From positions 78,553 to 142,552 of the forward strand of contig NZ_VDET01000036.1 in NCBI RefSeq assembly GCF_006381105.1: a DNA stretch of 64,000 nt. Direction: 5' to 3'. Numbering within the stretch: position 1 is the first letter of the stretch; every line of letters begins with the position of its first letter. Below are positions 36,709-45,924 of this stretch, in pieces. Under the pieces are notes generated by a model. That model was not told the origin of the DNA. It saw nothing but the letters and a program-made list of their open reading frames with translations, and searched no databases. The position numbers were made by a program, and so were the translations under genes. The stretch comes from Flavicella sediminum (GTDB taxonomy: Bacteria > Bacteroidota > Bacteroidia > Flavobacteriales > Flavobacteriaceae).

Positions 36709-37335
36709 ATGAGACATTTATTCGTATGCTTTTGCTTAGTTGCATTTACTATTTCTTGCACAGAATCAGATAATTCTACTGATGATAATTTTTTTGCTTT
36801 AACTGTGGGCAATTATTGGGTCTACAAAAACTACAAGTATAACCGATATACAGAAACCTATAATGATGTTGGCGTTAAAGATTCTATCAGTATTGTAAGC
36901 ACTCAAAAAATTTCAGGAGAAACTTATTATAAATTTAGACGATTTACAACAGGAAACGAACAGAACATCGTTTTAGATAATGAGAATGGGGAACATTTTG
37001 AATTTTTAAGAGAATTTGAAGGCAACTTGATAAATGAAAAAGGAGCTATAAAATTTACAAATAATAATTTTGAAGAACGGTTATTGAAAGAAAATGATTG
37101 GGGCAATATATATGAAACTTTAATTGATGAAACTACAACTCTAAATGTTGAAGCAGGTGAATTTTCATGTATAAATTCAGAGCGATATGCCAAGAATCCT
37201 GAAGGAGAACGACTTACTGGCTTAGACCGTTTTTATTATGCAAATGGTTTTGGACTTATTTACGACACAAAATCAGTGATTTCTATCGATACACCCATTA
37301 TTATTAGAAGATTATATTCTTTTGAGGTTCAATAA
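36709..37335 (+). CDS. Small lipoprotein of unknown function
   Basis: A 208-residue lipoprotein ('CLVAFTISCTESDN'). The mature protein begins with 'FFALTVGNYWVYKNYKYNRY', an opening seen in many Bacteroidota lipoproteins of unknown function, and ends with 'FYYANGFGLIYDTKS'. It appears to be all-beta. No catalytic motif is visible. It is driven by its own regulon promoter, so it is likely a binding or accessory protein. Downstream lies a GH78 tail remnant and then a sulfatase. Confidence 0.7.
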   Translation: MRHLFVCFCLVAFTISCTESDNSTDDNFFALTVGNYWVYKNYKYNRYTETYNDVGVKDSISIVSTQKISGETYYKFRRFTTGNEQNIVLDNENGEHFEFLREFEGNLINEKGAIKFTNNNFEERLLKENDWGNIYETLIDETTTLNVEAGEFSCINSERYAKNPEGERLTGLDRFYYANGFGLIYDTKSVISIDTPIIIRRLYSFEVQ

Positions 37336-37360
37336 AAAAAACTGAAATAGAAAAAATGAT

Positions 37361-37481
37361 ACACTAAAAGAGGCTAATAATTCTTTAAAAGAAAGTGATC
37401 TAAAAAACATAAAAAAGAGATGGAATTTACCAAGCATTAGAAATTGGATCAGGAACCTATTCGTTTACCTCAGAAATATAA
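37361..37481 (+). pseudogene. Remnant of the 3' end of a GH78 rhamnosidase gene
   Basis: One frame reads 'NNSLKESDLKNIKK', and after a one-base frame change in the A-run at 37411-37416 the next frame reads 'RDGIYQALEIGSGTYSFTSE' and a stop at 37479-37481. The pattern '(S)LKES...(D)G.Y..LEIGSGTYSF' is typical of the very end of GH78 enzymes. The rest of the gene is missing between the 208-residue lipoprotein and the sulfatase, so this is the footprint of a deleted rhamnosidase. Confidence 0.6.
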
Positions 37482-37508
37482 TTTTATAATTTAAACCAGA
37501 AAGCAAAA

Positions 37509-39419
37509 ATGAAAATAATAAATTTTTTACTCTTATTCTCTATACTTCTAAATGCACAGTCTAAACAGAATAATAACAATGCTTCAAAGCCAAATATACT
37601 TTGGATAGTAGCAGAAGATCATGGCCCACATATGGGGTGTTATGGCGATGCTTTTGCAACTACACCGCATATAGATAAATTTGCAGAAAAAGGAATGTGC
37701 TTTAATTATGCATGGTCTTCTGCCCCTGTCTGTGCTGCTGCACGTACCACACTTTGGTCAGGTATTTCCGGTCCTAGTTCGGGTGGAGAACATATGCGAA
37801 GCATGTCTAAATATCCAGAAGGAAAAAACATGTTTCCTAAATACTTAAGAGATATAGGATATTATTGTGCTGGAAATGGAAAAGAAGATTACAATCTAAC
37901 TACGCCTGAAGGAGTTTGGGACGAGTCTTCTATAAAAGCACACTACAACAAACGTAAACCTGGACAACCTTTTTTTGCTTATTTTAACAATACGCAAAGC
38001 CATGAAGGTCATATACATGACATTACTAGAAAAGCTAAAAGCAAAAGAACAAAGTCACTACACGATCCTTCAAAAGTAAAACTACCTAAATACCATCCAG
38101 ACTGTGAAGCGATGCGTTTAGAGTGGGCTGCTTATTATAATAGTGTAACGAAAGTAGATGCAGCTGCAGGAAAGCGACTTGCTGAACTTGCCGAAGCAGG
38201 ATTGGAAGATAATACAATTGTATTTTATTTCGCAGACCATGGAGCAGGTTTCGCGCGTCAAAAAAGATGGCCAAATAATGCAGGATTACAAGTTCCGGTT
38301 GTTGTTTATTTTCCTGAAAAATGGAAACATCTTGCGCCTAAGGAATACAAAGCAGGTGGAAGATCGGACCGTTTGATTAGTTTTGTAGACTTTGCACCAA
38401 CTGTACTTAGTATCGCAGGTATTGAAGCTCCTAAATGGATGCAAGGATATGCTTTCGCAGGAAAACACCAAACTAAAGAACAACCCTATGTTTATGGATT
38501 TAGAGGTCGTATGGACGAACGTCTAGATTTAGTAAGAAGTGTCTCTAATGGACGTTACGTATATCTTAGAAATTATATGCCACAATTTTCACAAGGACAA
38601 CGAGTAAATTCTCAAATTCGCTTCCCCTTCTCATCAACTGCAGCTTGGAAAAAATTGTATGACGAAGGAAAACTAAACAAAGCACAAAGTCTTTTTTGGG
38701 AAACACCAAAAGCACCTGAAGAATTATATGATCTAAAAAATGATCCTGATGAAATAAACAATCTTGCAAATTCAAAAGAACATCAACGTATTTTAAAGAA
38801 AATGCGTGAAGCACAACAAACCTATGCTCGTGATATTCGTGATGTTGGATTTATTCCTGAAAACGAAAGATTTACAAATACTGTAGCTCCTTATGATTTT
38901 GGACACGATCCTAAATTATACCCATTTGATCGTATTATCTCAACGGCTGAAATGGCTTCGTTAATGAAACCTGAAGATATCTCTAACTTGACTCATCTTA
39001 TGTCTGATGAAAACAAAATAGTAAGATATTGGGCAACTATGGGAATAATGATGCATGGTGAAAAAGCAGTAGAACAAAGCAAAAAAGAGTTAGAAAAAGC
39101 GCTCACAGATACTTCTGATGATGTAAAAATTGCAGCTGCGTGGGCTTTAGTCAAATACACTTCATCTAAATACTCTAAAGACGCATTACAATTACTATCT
39201 GAACAAGCATTAAGAAAAGACAATATATTTGTTGTTATTGCTGCTCTTACAGCTTTGGATGATTGCGAATTAAAAACGAAGAGTTTGCAAAATGATTTTG
39301 CTAAATGGGAAATAAACCCTGATACACCTAATAAACGTTACGCATCATATCCTGGTAAATTAATGACAAGTATATTTCTAAGATATGGTATACCAGTAAA
39401 AAAAGGAAAAAGAAAATAA
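37509..39419 (+). CDS. S1-family sulfatase with C-terminal HEAT-like repeats
   Basis: A 636-residue secreted sulfatase with signal peptide 'MKIINFLLLFSILLNAQS'. 'ILWIVAEDHGPHMGCYGD' is typical of the heparan N-sulfatase-like branch. The formylglycine motif is C75-A-A-A-R (C-x-A-x-R form). 'YFADHGAGFARQKRWPNNAG' matches the later active-site segment. From about residue 480 the protein adds an all-helical region ('LTHLMSDENKIVRYWATMGI', 'DTSDDVKIAAAWALVKYTSS') that resembles HEAT repeats, an extension seen in some sulfatases of this type. It follows the GH78 remnant and is closed by the terminator at 39440. It is probably expressed from promoter 8. Confidence 0.93.
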   Translation: MKIINFLLLFSILLNAQSKQNNNNASKPNILWIVAEDHGPHMGCYGDAFATTPHIDKFAEKGMCFNYAWSSAPVCAAARTTLWSGISGPSSGGEHMRSMSKYPEGKNMFPKYLRDIGYYCAGNGKEDYNLTTPEGVWDESSIKAHYNKRKPGQPFFAYFNNTQSHEGHIHDITRKAKSKRTKSLHDPSKVKLPKYHPDCEAMRLEWAAYYNSVTKVDAAAGKRLAELAEAGLEDNTIVFYFADHGAGFARQKRWPNNAGLQVPVVVYFPEKWKHLAPKEYKAGGRSDRLISFVDFAPTVLSIAGIEAPKWMQGYAFAGKHQTKEQPYVYGFRGRMDERLDLVRSVSNGRYVYLRNYMPQFSQGQRVNSQIRFPFSSTAAWKKLYDEGKLNKAQSLFWETPKAPEELYDLKNDPDEINNLANSKEHQRILKKMREAQQTYARDIRDVGFIPENERFTNTVAPYDFGHDPKLYPFDRIISTAEMASLMKPEDISNLTHLMSDENKIVRYWATMGIMMHGEKAVEQSKKELEKALTDTSDDVKIAAAWALVKYTSSKYSKDALQLLSEQALRKDNIFVVIAALTALDDCELKTKSLQNDFAKWEINPDTPNKRYASYPGKLMTSIFLRYGIPVKKGKRK

Positions 39420-39439
39420 ACTTGCCTTAGCTACTCATA

Positions 39440-39476
39440 AAAAAAGCCAGAAAATTAAATTTCTCTGGCTTTTTCT
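39440..39476. terminator. Intrinsic terminator between convergent genes
   Basis: AAAAAGCCAG (39441-39450) pairs with CTGGCTTTTT (39465-39474), followed by C and four more T (39476-39479). The A-run on the left side lets it work for the minus-strand operon too. Confidence 0.88.
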
Positions 39477-39496
39477 TTTGATTTTATAACTATCAT

Positions 39497-39820
39497 TTAA
39501 ATTTTAACTTCACTAATTTGGAAGTAAGGTGTTACATTGGTATAGTTTTTAATATCTCCCATAATTTCATCTAAATATGGTTCAAACGACTTATGCATCT
39601 CGTCTATCGAATCAAAATATAGATGTCCACATGCCATAAAAGTACATTCAGAACCTATTTCAAAACCACTCAAGCCATGCTCAACTGCCGAGTGTTTTAA
39701 AGAATCCCCTAACAGCCTTACCACCATTGGTGTATGCGTATTGCAGTAATAGTCAATATCAAAATGACTCCCTTCTTGTTTAGGATATAATGCACTTAAT
39801 TTTATCATTCCTTTATTCAT
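39497..39820 (-). CDS. EthD-family small protein
   Basis: A 107-residue dimeric alpha/beta-barrel-type protein of the EthD group, with no signal peptide and so cytoplasmic. 'MIKLSALYPKQEGSHFDIDY' and 'HTPMVVRLLGDSLKH' match the family start, and 'FMACGHLYFDSIDEMHKSF' matches the central strand. An ATG four codons in (39808) could be the true start. It lies 41 bp after a sulfatase gene in the same operon. EthD proteins are poorly understood; some act on small cyclic or lactone-type intermediates. Its presence, like the mutarotase, suggests handling of a released monosaccharide. Confidence 0.85.
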   Translation of the reverse strand: MNKGMIKLSALYPKQEGSHFDIDYYCNTHTPMVVRLLGDSLKHSAVEHGLSGFEIGSECTFMACGHLYFDSIDEMHKSFEPYLDEIMGDIKNYTNVTPYFQISEVKI

Positions 39821-39861
39821 AATTAATTATAATTTGAAGTGTTACTATTTATTTCTATACT

Positions 39862-41310
39862 TTAATTTTTATCTGCTGCTTTGTAAGACAAATGCCCTGT
39901 AGATCCTTTACCTAATACACTATGGTACTTCTTTGGTATTTCTGCGCGATGTTTAGCTATAACATCTGCGTAATCTATATTCTGTATTTTATTATACCAT
40001 TCATTCGGATCTTTTGTATGATTGTAAAACTCTTCCGAACCGTCTTTGTATTGAATAAAACGATAGTCTTCAGAAACAATTGCATAGTTACCAGGACCAA
40101 AACTAGTTCTTGCATAATGTGGCCAATTAGCTTGCGTATTTTTCAATAAAGGCACCAAAGAATTCCCTTCCAATTTTGAATCTGCTTTAAGACCAGTTAA
40201 CTCCAACAACGTAGGATAAATATCTAATAACTGAACAGGTTTAGTACATACTTTTCCTTTTTCAATACCAGGACCTATAATAATCAAAGGTACTCTTGTA
40301 CCATCTTCCCATAAGCTTCGTTTTGCATAACGGTCTTTTTCTCCTAAATGGAATCCGTGATCACTAAACAAAACCACATACGTATTATCTCCATATTCCC
40401 CATTATCTAAAGCGGTTAGTACTCTTCCCACTTGTTCATCTACAAAACTAACACATGCTAAATAGGATTGAACTAATGGCTTCCAAGCATCATTTTCTAA
40501 AACCCACTTATGTGTTGGCGAAACGTGTTTTTCTCTTGTAATATCTATTCCATAAGAAGAAATATCACTTAAATCATCTTTAATTGTTTTTGGTAATTGT
40601 ATACTTTCCAATGGATACATATCAAACCATTTTTGCGGCGCAAATTGCGGCACATGTGGTCGATAAAACCCAACCCCCATCCAAAAAGGGTTTTCATATT
40701 TCTCCTTCAACTTACCTTCTGCCCAAGTCGCAATTTTATAATCGGGCATTTGAGCATCTTTTTCTGGAAACACACCCCAGTCCCAAAGTGGATGCCCTGG
40801 ATAATCACTAATTTTTTCTTTAGGCATAGGTCCAAAACCTCCAAACTGTCCCGCATAATTTGGAATATGAGCTTCGTTAATACCTTTTCCGTTATGCAAT
40901 AATTTTCCACCACCAAAAACTGTATACCCTTCTTGCTCAAATCTTTTAGGCATCACAACTTGCTTTTTCGCAACTGGAGAATTATTGATATCAGGATTTA
41001 AAAAATAAATTCCTGTAGTACTTGGATACAAAGAAGTCATCATACTAGCACGGGAAGGATTGCAAACGGGTGCCTGACAATGGGCATTGTTAAATACAAC
41101 ACCACGAGCTGCTAACCTGTCTATATTTGGAGTTTTGGCCTGAGGATGTCCTCCCAATACTCCTATCCAATCATTCAAATCATCCACAGCTATAAACAGC
41201 ACATTTGGTTTTTCTTCTGATTTATTTTTTGATTCTTCCTTTTTTCCTTTGCATGAAACTAAACTATGCAATAGGCCTACCATCAAAACAAATACTATTT
41301 TTTTTCTCAT
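39862..41310 (-). CDS. S1-family sulfatase (iduronate-2-sulfatase type), lipoprotein
   Basis: A 482-residue lipoprotein (Cys20 in 'LHSLVSCKG'). It has 'VLFIAVDDLNDWIGVLGGHP', the formylglycine motif C83-N-P-S-R, 'PNYAGQFGGFGP', 'FWMGVGFYRPHVPQFAPQKW' and 'FSDHGFHLGEKDRYAKRSLW', all hallmarks of the iduronate-2-sulfatase branch. This branch typically removes 2-O-sulfates from uronic acids, or from other sugars in algal PULs. It is the first gene of a two-gene minus operon with the EthD gene, with promoter copy 9 upstream. It is the closest local match to the truncated sulfatase at 22743. Confidence 0.95.
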   Translation of the reverse strand: MRKKIVFVLMVGLLHSLVSCKGKKEESKNKSEEKPNVLFIAVDDLNDWIGVLGGHPQAKTPNIDRLAARGVVFNNAHCQAPVCNPSRASMMTSLYPSTTGIYFLNPDINNSPVAKKQVVMPKRFEQEGYTVFGGGKLLHNGKGINEAHIPNYAGQFGGFGPMPKEKISDYPGHPLWDWGVFPEKDAQMPDYKIATWAEGKLKEKYENPFWMGVGFYRPHVPQFAPQKWFDMYPLESIQLPKTIKDDLSDISSYGIDITREKHVSPTHKWVLENDAWKPLVQSYLACVSFVDEQVGRVLTALDNGEYGDNTYVVLFSDHGFHLGEKDRYAKRSLWEDGTRVPLIIIGPGIEKGKVCTKPVQLLDIYPTLLELTGLKADSKLEGNSLVPLLKNTQANWPHYARTSFGPGNYAIVSEDYRFIQYKDGSEEFYNHTKDPNEWYNKIQNIDYADVIAKHRAEIPKKYHSVLGKGSTGHLSYKAADKN

Positions 41311-41356
41311 TAAATAAGTTATAATCTGAATTCAATTATTGATTTAATTACTTCTA

Positions 41357-41393
41357 TAAATAAAACGAATTCAAATCTATTCTCCATCCTGCA
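41357..41393 (-). promoter_or_regulatory. PUL promoter 9 (minus strand)
   Basis: On the minus strand TGCAGGAT (41393 down to 41386) is 29 bp before TTTATTTA (41364 down to 41357). A second CAGG lies 10 bp upstream, in CAGGGTTTTGCAGG. The sulfatase start is 46 bp beyond. Confidence 0.75.
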
Positions 41394-41440
41394 AAACCCT
41401 GAACAAATAACAGATCCGTTTTAATAACTCCCACAGATTC

Positions 41441-41477
41441 GACAGGATAAATATATCGGCAAGGCTTATTACTTTTA
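41441..41477 (+). promoter_or_regulatory. PUL promoter 10: GACAGGAT site plus -7 box
   Basis: GACAGGAT at 41441-41448 is 29 bp before TACTTTTA (41470-41477), the same box as promoter 1. CAGA lies 9 bp upstream of the CAGG. The GH106 ATG is 75 bp beyond. It is divergent to promoter 9, 47 bp away. Confidence 0.78.
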
Positions 41478-41552
41478 TATGTCAGTAAACAAGGTTTTAT
41501 TAAAAAAACTAATTCAAGACTCCATAAAACATGTCCCATAAATTAAAAAAAA

Positions 41553-44435
41553 ATGCATTTTAAATACCCTTTTTCTATCATCGTCATCTTGGTAAGTCTA
41601 TTTTCAATTTTAGCTTTTACAAATCTTTTAGACAAAGAACAACAACTAGAAGCCTCTTTTTTAAATCCGCCTAATTCAGCTCGTGCTCATACTTGGTGGC
41701 ATTGGGTCAATGGTAATGTTTCTAAAGAAGGTATTACCAAAGATTTAGAATCTTTTAAAAAAGTAGGTTTAAGCGGATTTCAATTATTTGATGTTGGACT
41801 GAGGATTCCTCATGGAGGAACTGTTTTTAATTCCAAAGAGTATCACGACAAAGTCGCATTTGCTATATCCGAAGCTGACAGATTAGGTTTAGAAATGGGT
41901 ATCAATAGTGCTTCAGGCTGGTCTAGTACGGGTGGTCCATGGATCAAACCTAAAAATTCTATGAAAATGTTAGTTTGGAGTGAACAGGAAATAAATAAGA
42001 AAACAACGACACCTTTTCAATTAAAACTTCCTGAATTAAATAAAATTCAAAAAGAATTTAATTTTTACAAAGACATTGCGATTCTAGCCTTTCCAAAACC
42101 AAAAAATGCTGCGTATAGAATTTCTAACTGGGAAGCAAAATCATTGACAGATCTAAAAGCAAAAGCAAATGAATTTGCTCCTTCTTCTAAAAAAGCTCCA
42201 AAAGATGCAATCATAAAACTTAGCGATGTCATAATTTTAACAGATAAAATAGATACAAACGGAAAACTTAATTGGACACCTCCATCTGATAATTGGACAG
42301 TAGTTCGTATTGGTTACACAACAACAGCTGCAAAAACTAGACCTGCATCAAAAGGAGGTATTGGTTTAGAATTAGATAAATTAAGTAAGGAAGCTGTTAC
42401 AATTCACTGGGAGGCCTTACTAGATAAAATAACAGAGGATGCTAAAGGAAGCAAGGCCTATACTACAATTCTTATAGATAGTTATGAAGTAGGTCATCAA
42501 AATTGGACAGCTAATTTTGAAGATACTTTTCAAGAAAAGCGTGGGTATAATTTAATTCCTAGATTGCTTTGTGCAACAGGTCGTATTATAGAAAGTAATG
42601 AATATTCTGAACGTGTTTTATGGGATTTCAGAAAAACTGTTGCAGACGAAATATACGAGAACTACTTTAAATTTTTCAAAGAAAAATGTCATGAGAACGG
42701 TCTTAAATTAGCAACAGAAGCATACGGTTCTGGATCTTTTGATGCTCTGGAAGTAAGTAAACTTGTTGACATCCCAATGACTGAATTTTGGTATAAAGAC
42801 AAAGCGAAAGGACAAAGAAATATTTGGAAATGGACAAGCCATATTTCGTCTTCAGCCGCACATTTATCTGGTAGATCAGTTGTAGGTGCAGAAGCATTTA
42901 CAAGAATGAAAGGAGACTGGACGGTACATCCTTATAATTTAAAGGTTATAGGAGACAAAGCTTTTACAGAAGGAATTAATCGCTACTATTTCCACACCTC
43001 TGCACATCAACCTTGGAATGATAATATAAAACCAGGAATGACAATGAGTAGATTTGGATCTAATATACACCGAAACAACACTTGGTTTTATAAATCTAAA
43101 CCATGGCTCAACTATATTGCTAGATGTCAATACATAATGCAAACAGGAACGAACCAAGCAGATGCATTGGTTATGTATGGTGACGAACGTGGATTTAATA
43201 ATTTTTTAGGAAGAGTAGAACATTTGGATTTTGACTTTTTAGAAGGTTATAAATTTGACGTAGCCGGTATTGATTCCTTAGATGATTTGAGTGTTGATGA
43301 AAATGGAGAAATTAGAGTAAGCTACGAAGGGAAGTTATTGGATACAAAATACAAAATACTCTCTTTAAAAAGAGATCTATTAATGCGAATAGCATCTATC
43401 AAAAAACTTGGAAAACTAGCTGAAGATGGAGCTATGGTAATTGCTCAAAAACCAATAAGAACTCCGGGAATAGAAACCAATCCAAACGCAACTAAAGAAT
43501 TTAATGCATTGGTGAAGAAATATTGGGATTCGGGACTGATCCACTTACCATCAACCTATAAAAAATCATTAAGTGCAGTAACTCCTGATTGTAAATTGCC
43601 TATAGGAATGGAGTATGCTCACCATAAAATTAACGATGGTGATTTCTATTTTGTATCCAATCAATCTTATGATGCTAACAAAGGGGCTTGCATTTTTAGA
43701 GTAACAGGAAAACAACCAGAACTATGGGATCCTGAAACAGGTAAGATTTCTAAAAACCTCAACTGGAAACAATTGAAAAATGGAACTACTGAAGTTCAAT
43801 TAGATATGACTTCTGCACAATCTATATTTGTTGTATTTCAAAAGGAAACTAAAAAAACTAGTGGATCGTTCAAATCTCCAAACTATAAGAAAATTCAAAA
43901 CATAGAGGGTGATTGGAATGTAACATTGGACAAACGTTTTGGGACAAGCGAAACGATTGTATTTGATAAATTAACTCCTTGGAATGAACATACCAATGAG
44001 GATATCAAATATTATTCTGGGACAGCTACTTATAAAACTAGTTTTAATTTTAATACTAGTACAAAAAAGAAATCGGTTCTATTAGATTTAGGTGAAGTTG
44101 CAGTAATAGCAGAGGTTAAATTAAACGGAAAAGAGCTTGGTACGCTTTGGAAACCTCCATTTAAAATAGATATAAAAGAAGCGCTAAAAAGGGGAAAGAA
44201 TACGTTAGAAATTAAAGTAACGAACCTTTGGCCAAATCGTCTTATTGGGGATGCACAATATCCTAAGTTTAAAGAATCAAATACATCACTTCCTAGTTGG
44301 CTAATGGATGGAACGGGAATTCCTGCAACTTCAAAACGAAAAACATACGCTGCTCATAATCATTATAAAGCAGATGCAGAACTTTTAACCTCAGGACTTA
44401 TGGGCCCCGTAAGCATCTTAGCCGCGAAAAAATAA
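41553..44435 (+). CDS. Alpha-L-rhamnosidase GH106
   Basis: A 960-residue secreted GH106 enzyme with N-terminal signal 'IIVILVSLFSILAF'. Typical features are 'ARAHTWWHWVNGNVSKEGIT', 'GINSASGWSSTGGPWIKPKN', 'ILIDSYEVGHQNWTANFEDT', 'VGAEAFTRMKGDWTVHPYNL', 'EGINRYYFHTSAHQPWNDN', and at the C-terminus 'VKLNGKELGTLWKPPFKI' and 'VTNLWPNRLIGDAQYP'. It lacks the long insert between the barrel domains seen in the 1085-residue GH106 at 30107, so the two may cut different linkages or sulfation patterns. It heads an operon with a sulfatase, a GH78 and a GH43 stump. Confidence 0.95.
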   Translation: MHFKYPFSIIVILVSLFSILAFTNLLDKEQQLEASFLNPPNSARAHTWWHWVNGNVSKEGITKDLESFKKVGLSGFQLFDVGLRIPHGGTVFNSKEYHDKVAFAISEADRLGLEMGINSASGWSSTGGPWIKPKNSMKMLVWSEQEINKKTTTPFQLKLPELNKIQKEFNFYKDIAILAFPKPKNAAYRISNWEAKSLTDLKAKANEFAPSSKKAPKDAIIKLSDVIILTDKIDTNGKLNWTPPSDNWTVVRIGYTTTAAKTRPASKGGIGLELDKLSKEAVTIHWEALLDKITEDAKGSKAYTTILIDSYEVGHQNWTANFEDTFQEKRGYNLIPRLLCATGRIIESNEYSERVLWDFRKTVADEIYENYFKFFKEKCHENGLKLATEAYGSGSFDALEVSKLVDIPMTEFWYKDKAKGQRNIWKWTSHISSSAAHLSGRSVVGAEAFTRMKGDWTVHPYNLKVIGDKAFTEGINRYYFHTSAHQPWNDNIKPGMTMSRFGSNIHRNNTWFYKSKPWLNYIARCQYIMQTGTNQADALVMYGDERGFNNFLGRVEHLDFDFLEGYKFDVAGIDSLDDLSVDENGEIRVSYEGKLLDTKYKILSLKRDLLMRIASIKKLGKLAEDGAMVIAQKPIRTPGIETNPNATKEFNALVKKYWDSGLIHLPSTYKKSLSAVTPDCKLPIGMEYAHHKINDGDFYFVSNQSYDANKGACIFRVTGKQPELWDPETGKISKNLNWKQLKNGTTEVQLDMTSAQSIFVVFQKETKKTSGSFKSPNYKKIQNIEGDWNVTLDKRFGTSETIVFDKLTPWNEHTNEDIKYYSGTATYKTSFNFNTSTKKKSVLLDLGEVAVIAEVKLNGKELGTLWKPPFKIDIKEALKRGKNTLEIKVTNLWPNRLIGDAQYPKFKESNTSLPSWLMDGTGIPATSKRKTYAAHNHYKADAELLTSGLMGPVSILAAKK

Positions 44436-44450
44436 TTTCAAGTTTCAAAC

Positions 44451-45893
44451 ATGAATATCTTTAATAAAATAATTTGCGGTTTTATAGTACTAATATATAA
44501 CTTCTCTACTGCGCAGGTAAAAAAGCCAAATTTTGTAATCGTCATAGCGGATGACCATGGGGTATTTCATTCTACTCCTTACGGATCAACAATTATTGAA
44601 ACTCCAAACATGCAAAAGCTTGCAGATGAGGGAATTCGTTTTGACAATGCCTATATTGCATCGCCCGCTTGCGCACCGAGTAGAGCTGCCTTATTCACTG
44701 GTTTAATGCCTTATAATAACGGAATTGTTGGAAATCATGAAAAAAATTTAAAACCTGGTGTATTATCTCTAATACCTAATCTTATAGAGCAAGGATATGA
44801 GGTAGTTTTTCAGGGTAAAGTTGCACATGCTCGTAACAATCAGCATAAAGGCTATGTTCCTAAAGCAGTGAAAATTCTAAAAAGAGCACCTACAAACGAT
44901 CAGAAATTAAGCGTTGTAGATGATTTTCTTAAAAACAGAGAAACTACCCGTCCATTAGCCTTATTTGTGGGATGTACAGATACACATACCCCCTACCCTC
45001 CGGCAGGTGAATCAAGAATCAAACCAGAGGATGTTATTATAAACAAACGAATCTATACCACTCCTGAAGCTCAATTAGAAATGAGTAGATACATCCAAGC
45101 AGCAGAATCTATAGATACCAAACTTGGAAATATCCTAAAAATGTCAGATATCTATTTAGACAAAAAAAATACGATGACGGTATATACATCAGATCATGGA
45201 ATGGCGTGGCCGTTTGCTAAATGGTCTCTTTATGAAACAGGAATACGTACACCATTACTAATCTCTTGGCCAGGAAAAATTCAACCACATACAACAACAA
45301 AAGCCATGGTTAGTTGGATTGACTTACTTCCAACATTGATAGATATTGCCGATGGAACAGTACCTGAAAATATTGATGGGAAACCTTTTACAGCAGTCAT
45401 TTTAGGAAAGAAAAACAAACACAGAGACGCTATTTACGCAACGCATAAAGGTGATAATGAAAAAAACGTATACCCTATCCGATCTGTTAGAGTTGGGAAA
45501 TGGAAATATATTCGGAATTTACATCCGGAATTTGCCTATACAACGCATACTGACACATGGGCTACAGAAGTACCAATGACAAAACTACATGCCAATCATG
45601 CTGGGCGTCACTGGAATTCCTATTTAGCTGCAGCAAAAAGAGATCCTGCCGCAGTTGCTTTCTTAATAGATTATCATACCAATCCTGCAGAAGAATTGTA
45701 TAATATTGAAAAAGACCCTTTAGAACAAAATAATCTTGCAGACGACCCTAAGTGTGCTAAAAAACTTAGTACTCTTAGAGAAAAAGTGACACAACATATG
45801 AAAGAAGTTAAGGATGATGAATCCCTAAGTGGCCCTCCTAAACTACTTAAAGACTTTTCTATAATGAAATCGAAAATAAAGAGCACTGATTAA
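44451..45893 (+). CDS. S1-family sulfatase (heparan N-sulfatase type)
   Basis: A 480-residue secreted sulfatase (signal ends near 'FSTAQ'). It has 'FVIVIADDHGVFHSTPYGS', the formylglycine motif C74-A-P-S-R, 'FQGKVAHARNNQH', 'VGCTDTHTPYPPAG', 'TSDHGMAWPFAKWSLYETG', and the late motif 'HAGRHWNSYL'. The 'DDHG' opening and compact C-terminus fit the N-sulfoglucosamine sulfohydrolase-like branch, which in algal PULs acts on O-sulfates. It lies 15 bp after GH106 and 31 bp before GH78, so desulfation and rhamnose release are co-expressed. Confidence 0.94.
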   Translation: MNIFNKIICGFIVLIYNFSTAQVKKPNFVIVIADDHGVFHSTPYGSTIIETPNMQKLADEGIRFDNAYIASPACAPSRAALFTGLMPYNNGIVGNHEKNLKPGVLSLIPNLIEQGYEVVFQGKVAHARNNQHKGYVPKAVKILKRAPTNDQKLSVVDDFLKNRETTRPLALFVGCTDTHTPYPPAGESRIKPEDVIINKRIYTTPEAQLEMSRYIQAAESIDTKLGNILKMSDIYLDKKNTMTVYTSDHGMAWPFAKWSLYETGIRTPLLISWPGKIQPHTTTKAMVSWIDLLPTLIDIADGTVPENIDGKPFTAVILGKKNKHRDAIYATHKGDNEKNVYPIRSVRVGKWKYIRNLHPEFAYTTHTDTWATEVPMTKLHANHAGRHWNSYLAAAKRDPAAVAFLIDYHTNPAEELYNIEKDPLEQNNLADDPKCAKKLSTLREKVTQHMKEVKDDESLSGPPKLLKDFSIMKSKIKSTD

Positions 45894-45924
45894 TTCTAAT
45901 TTATATACCTAAAAGCACCATACA

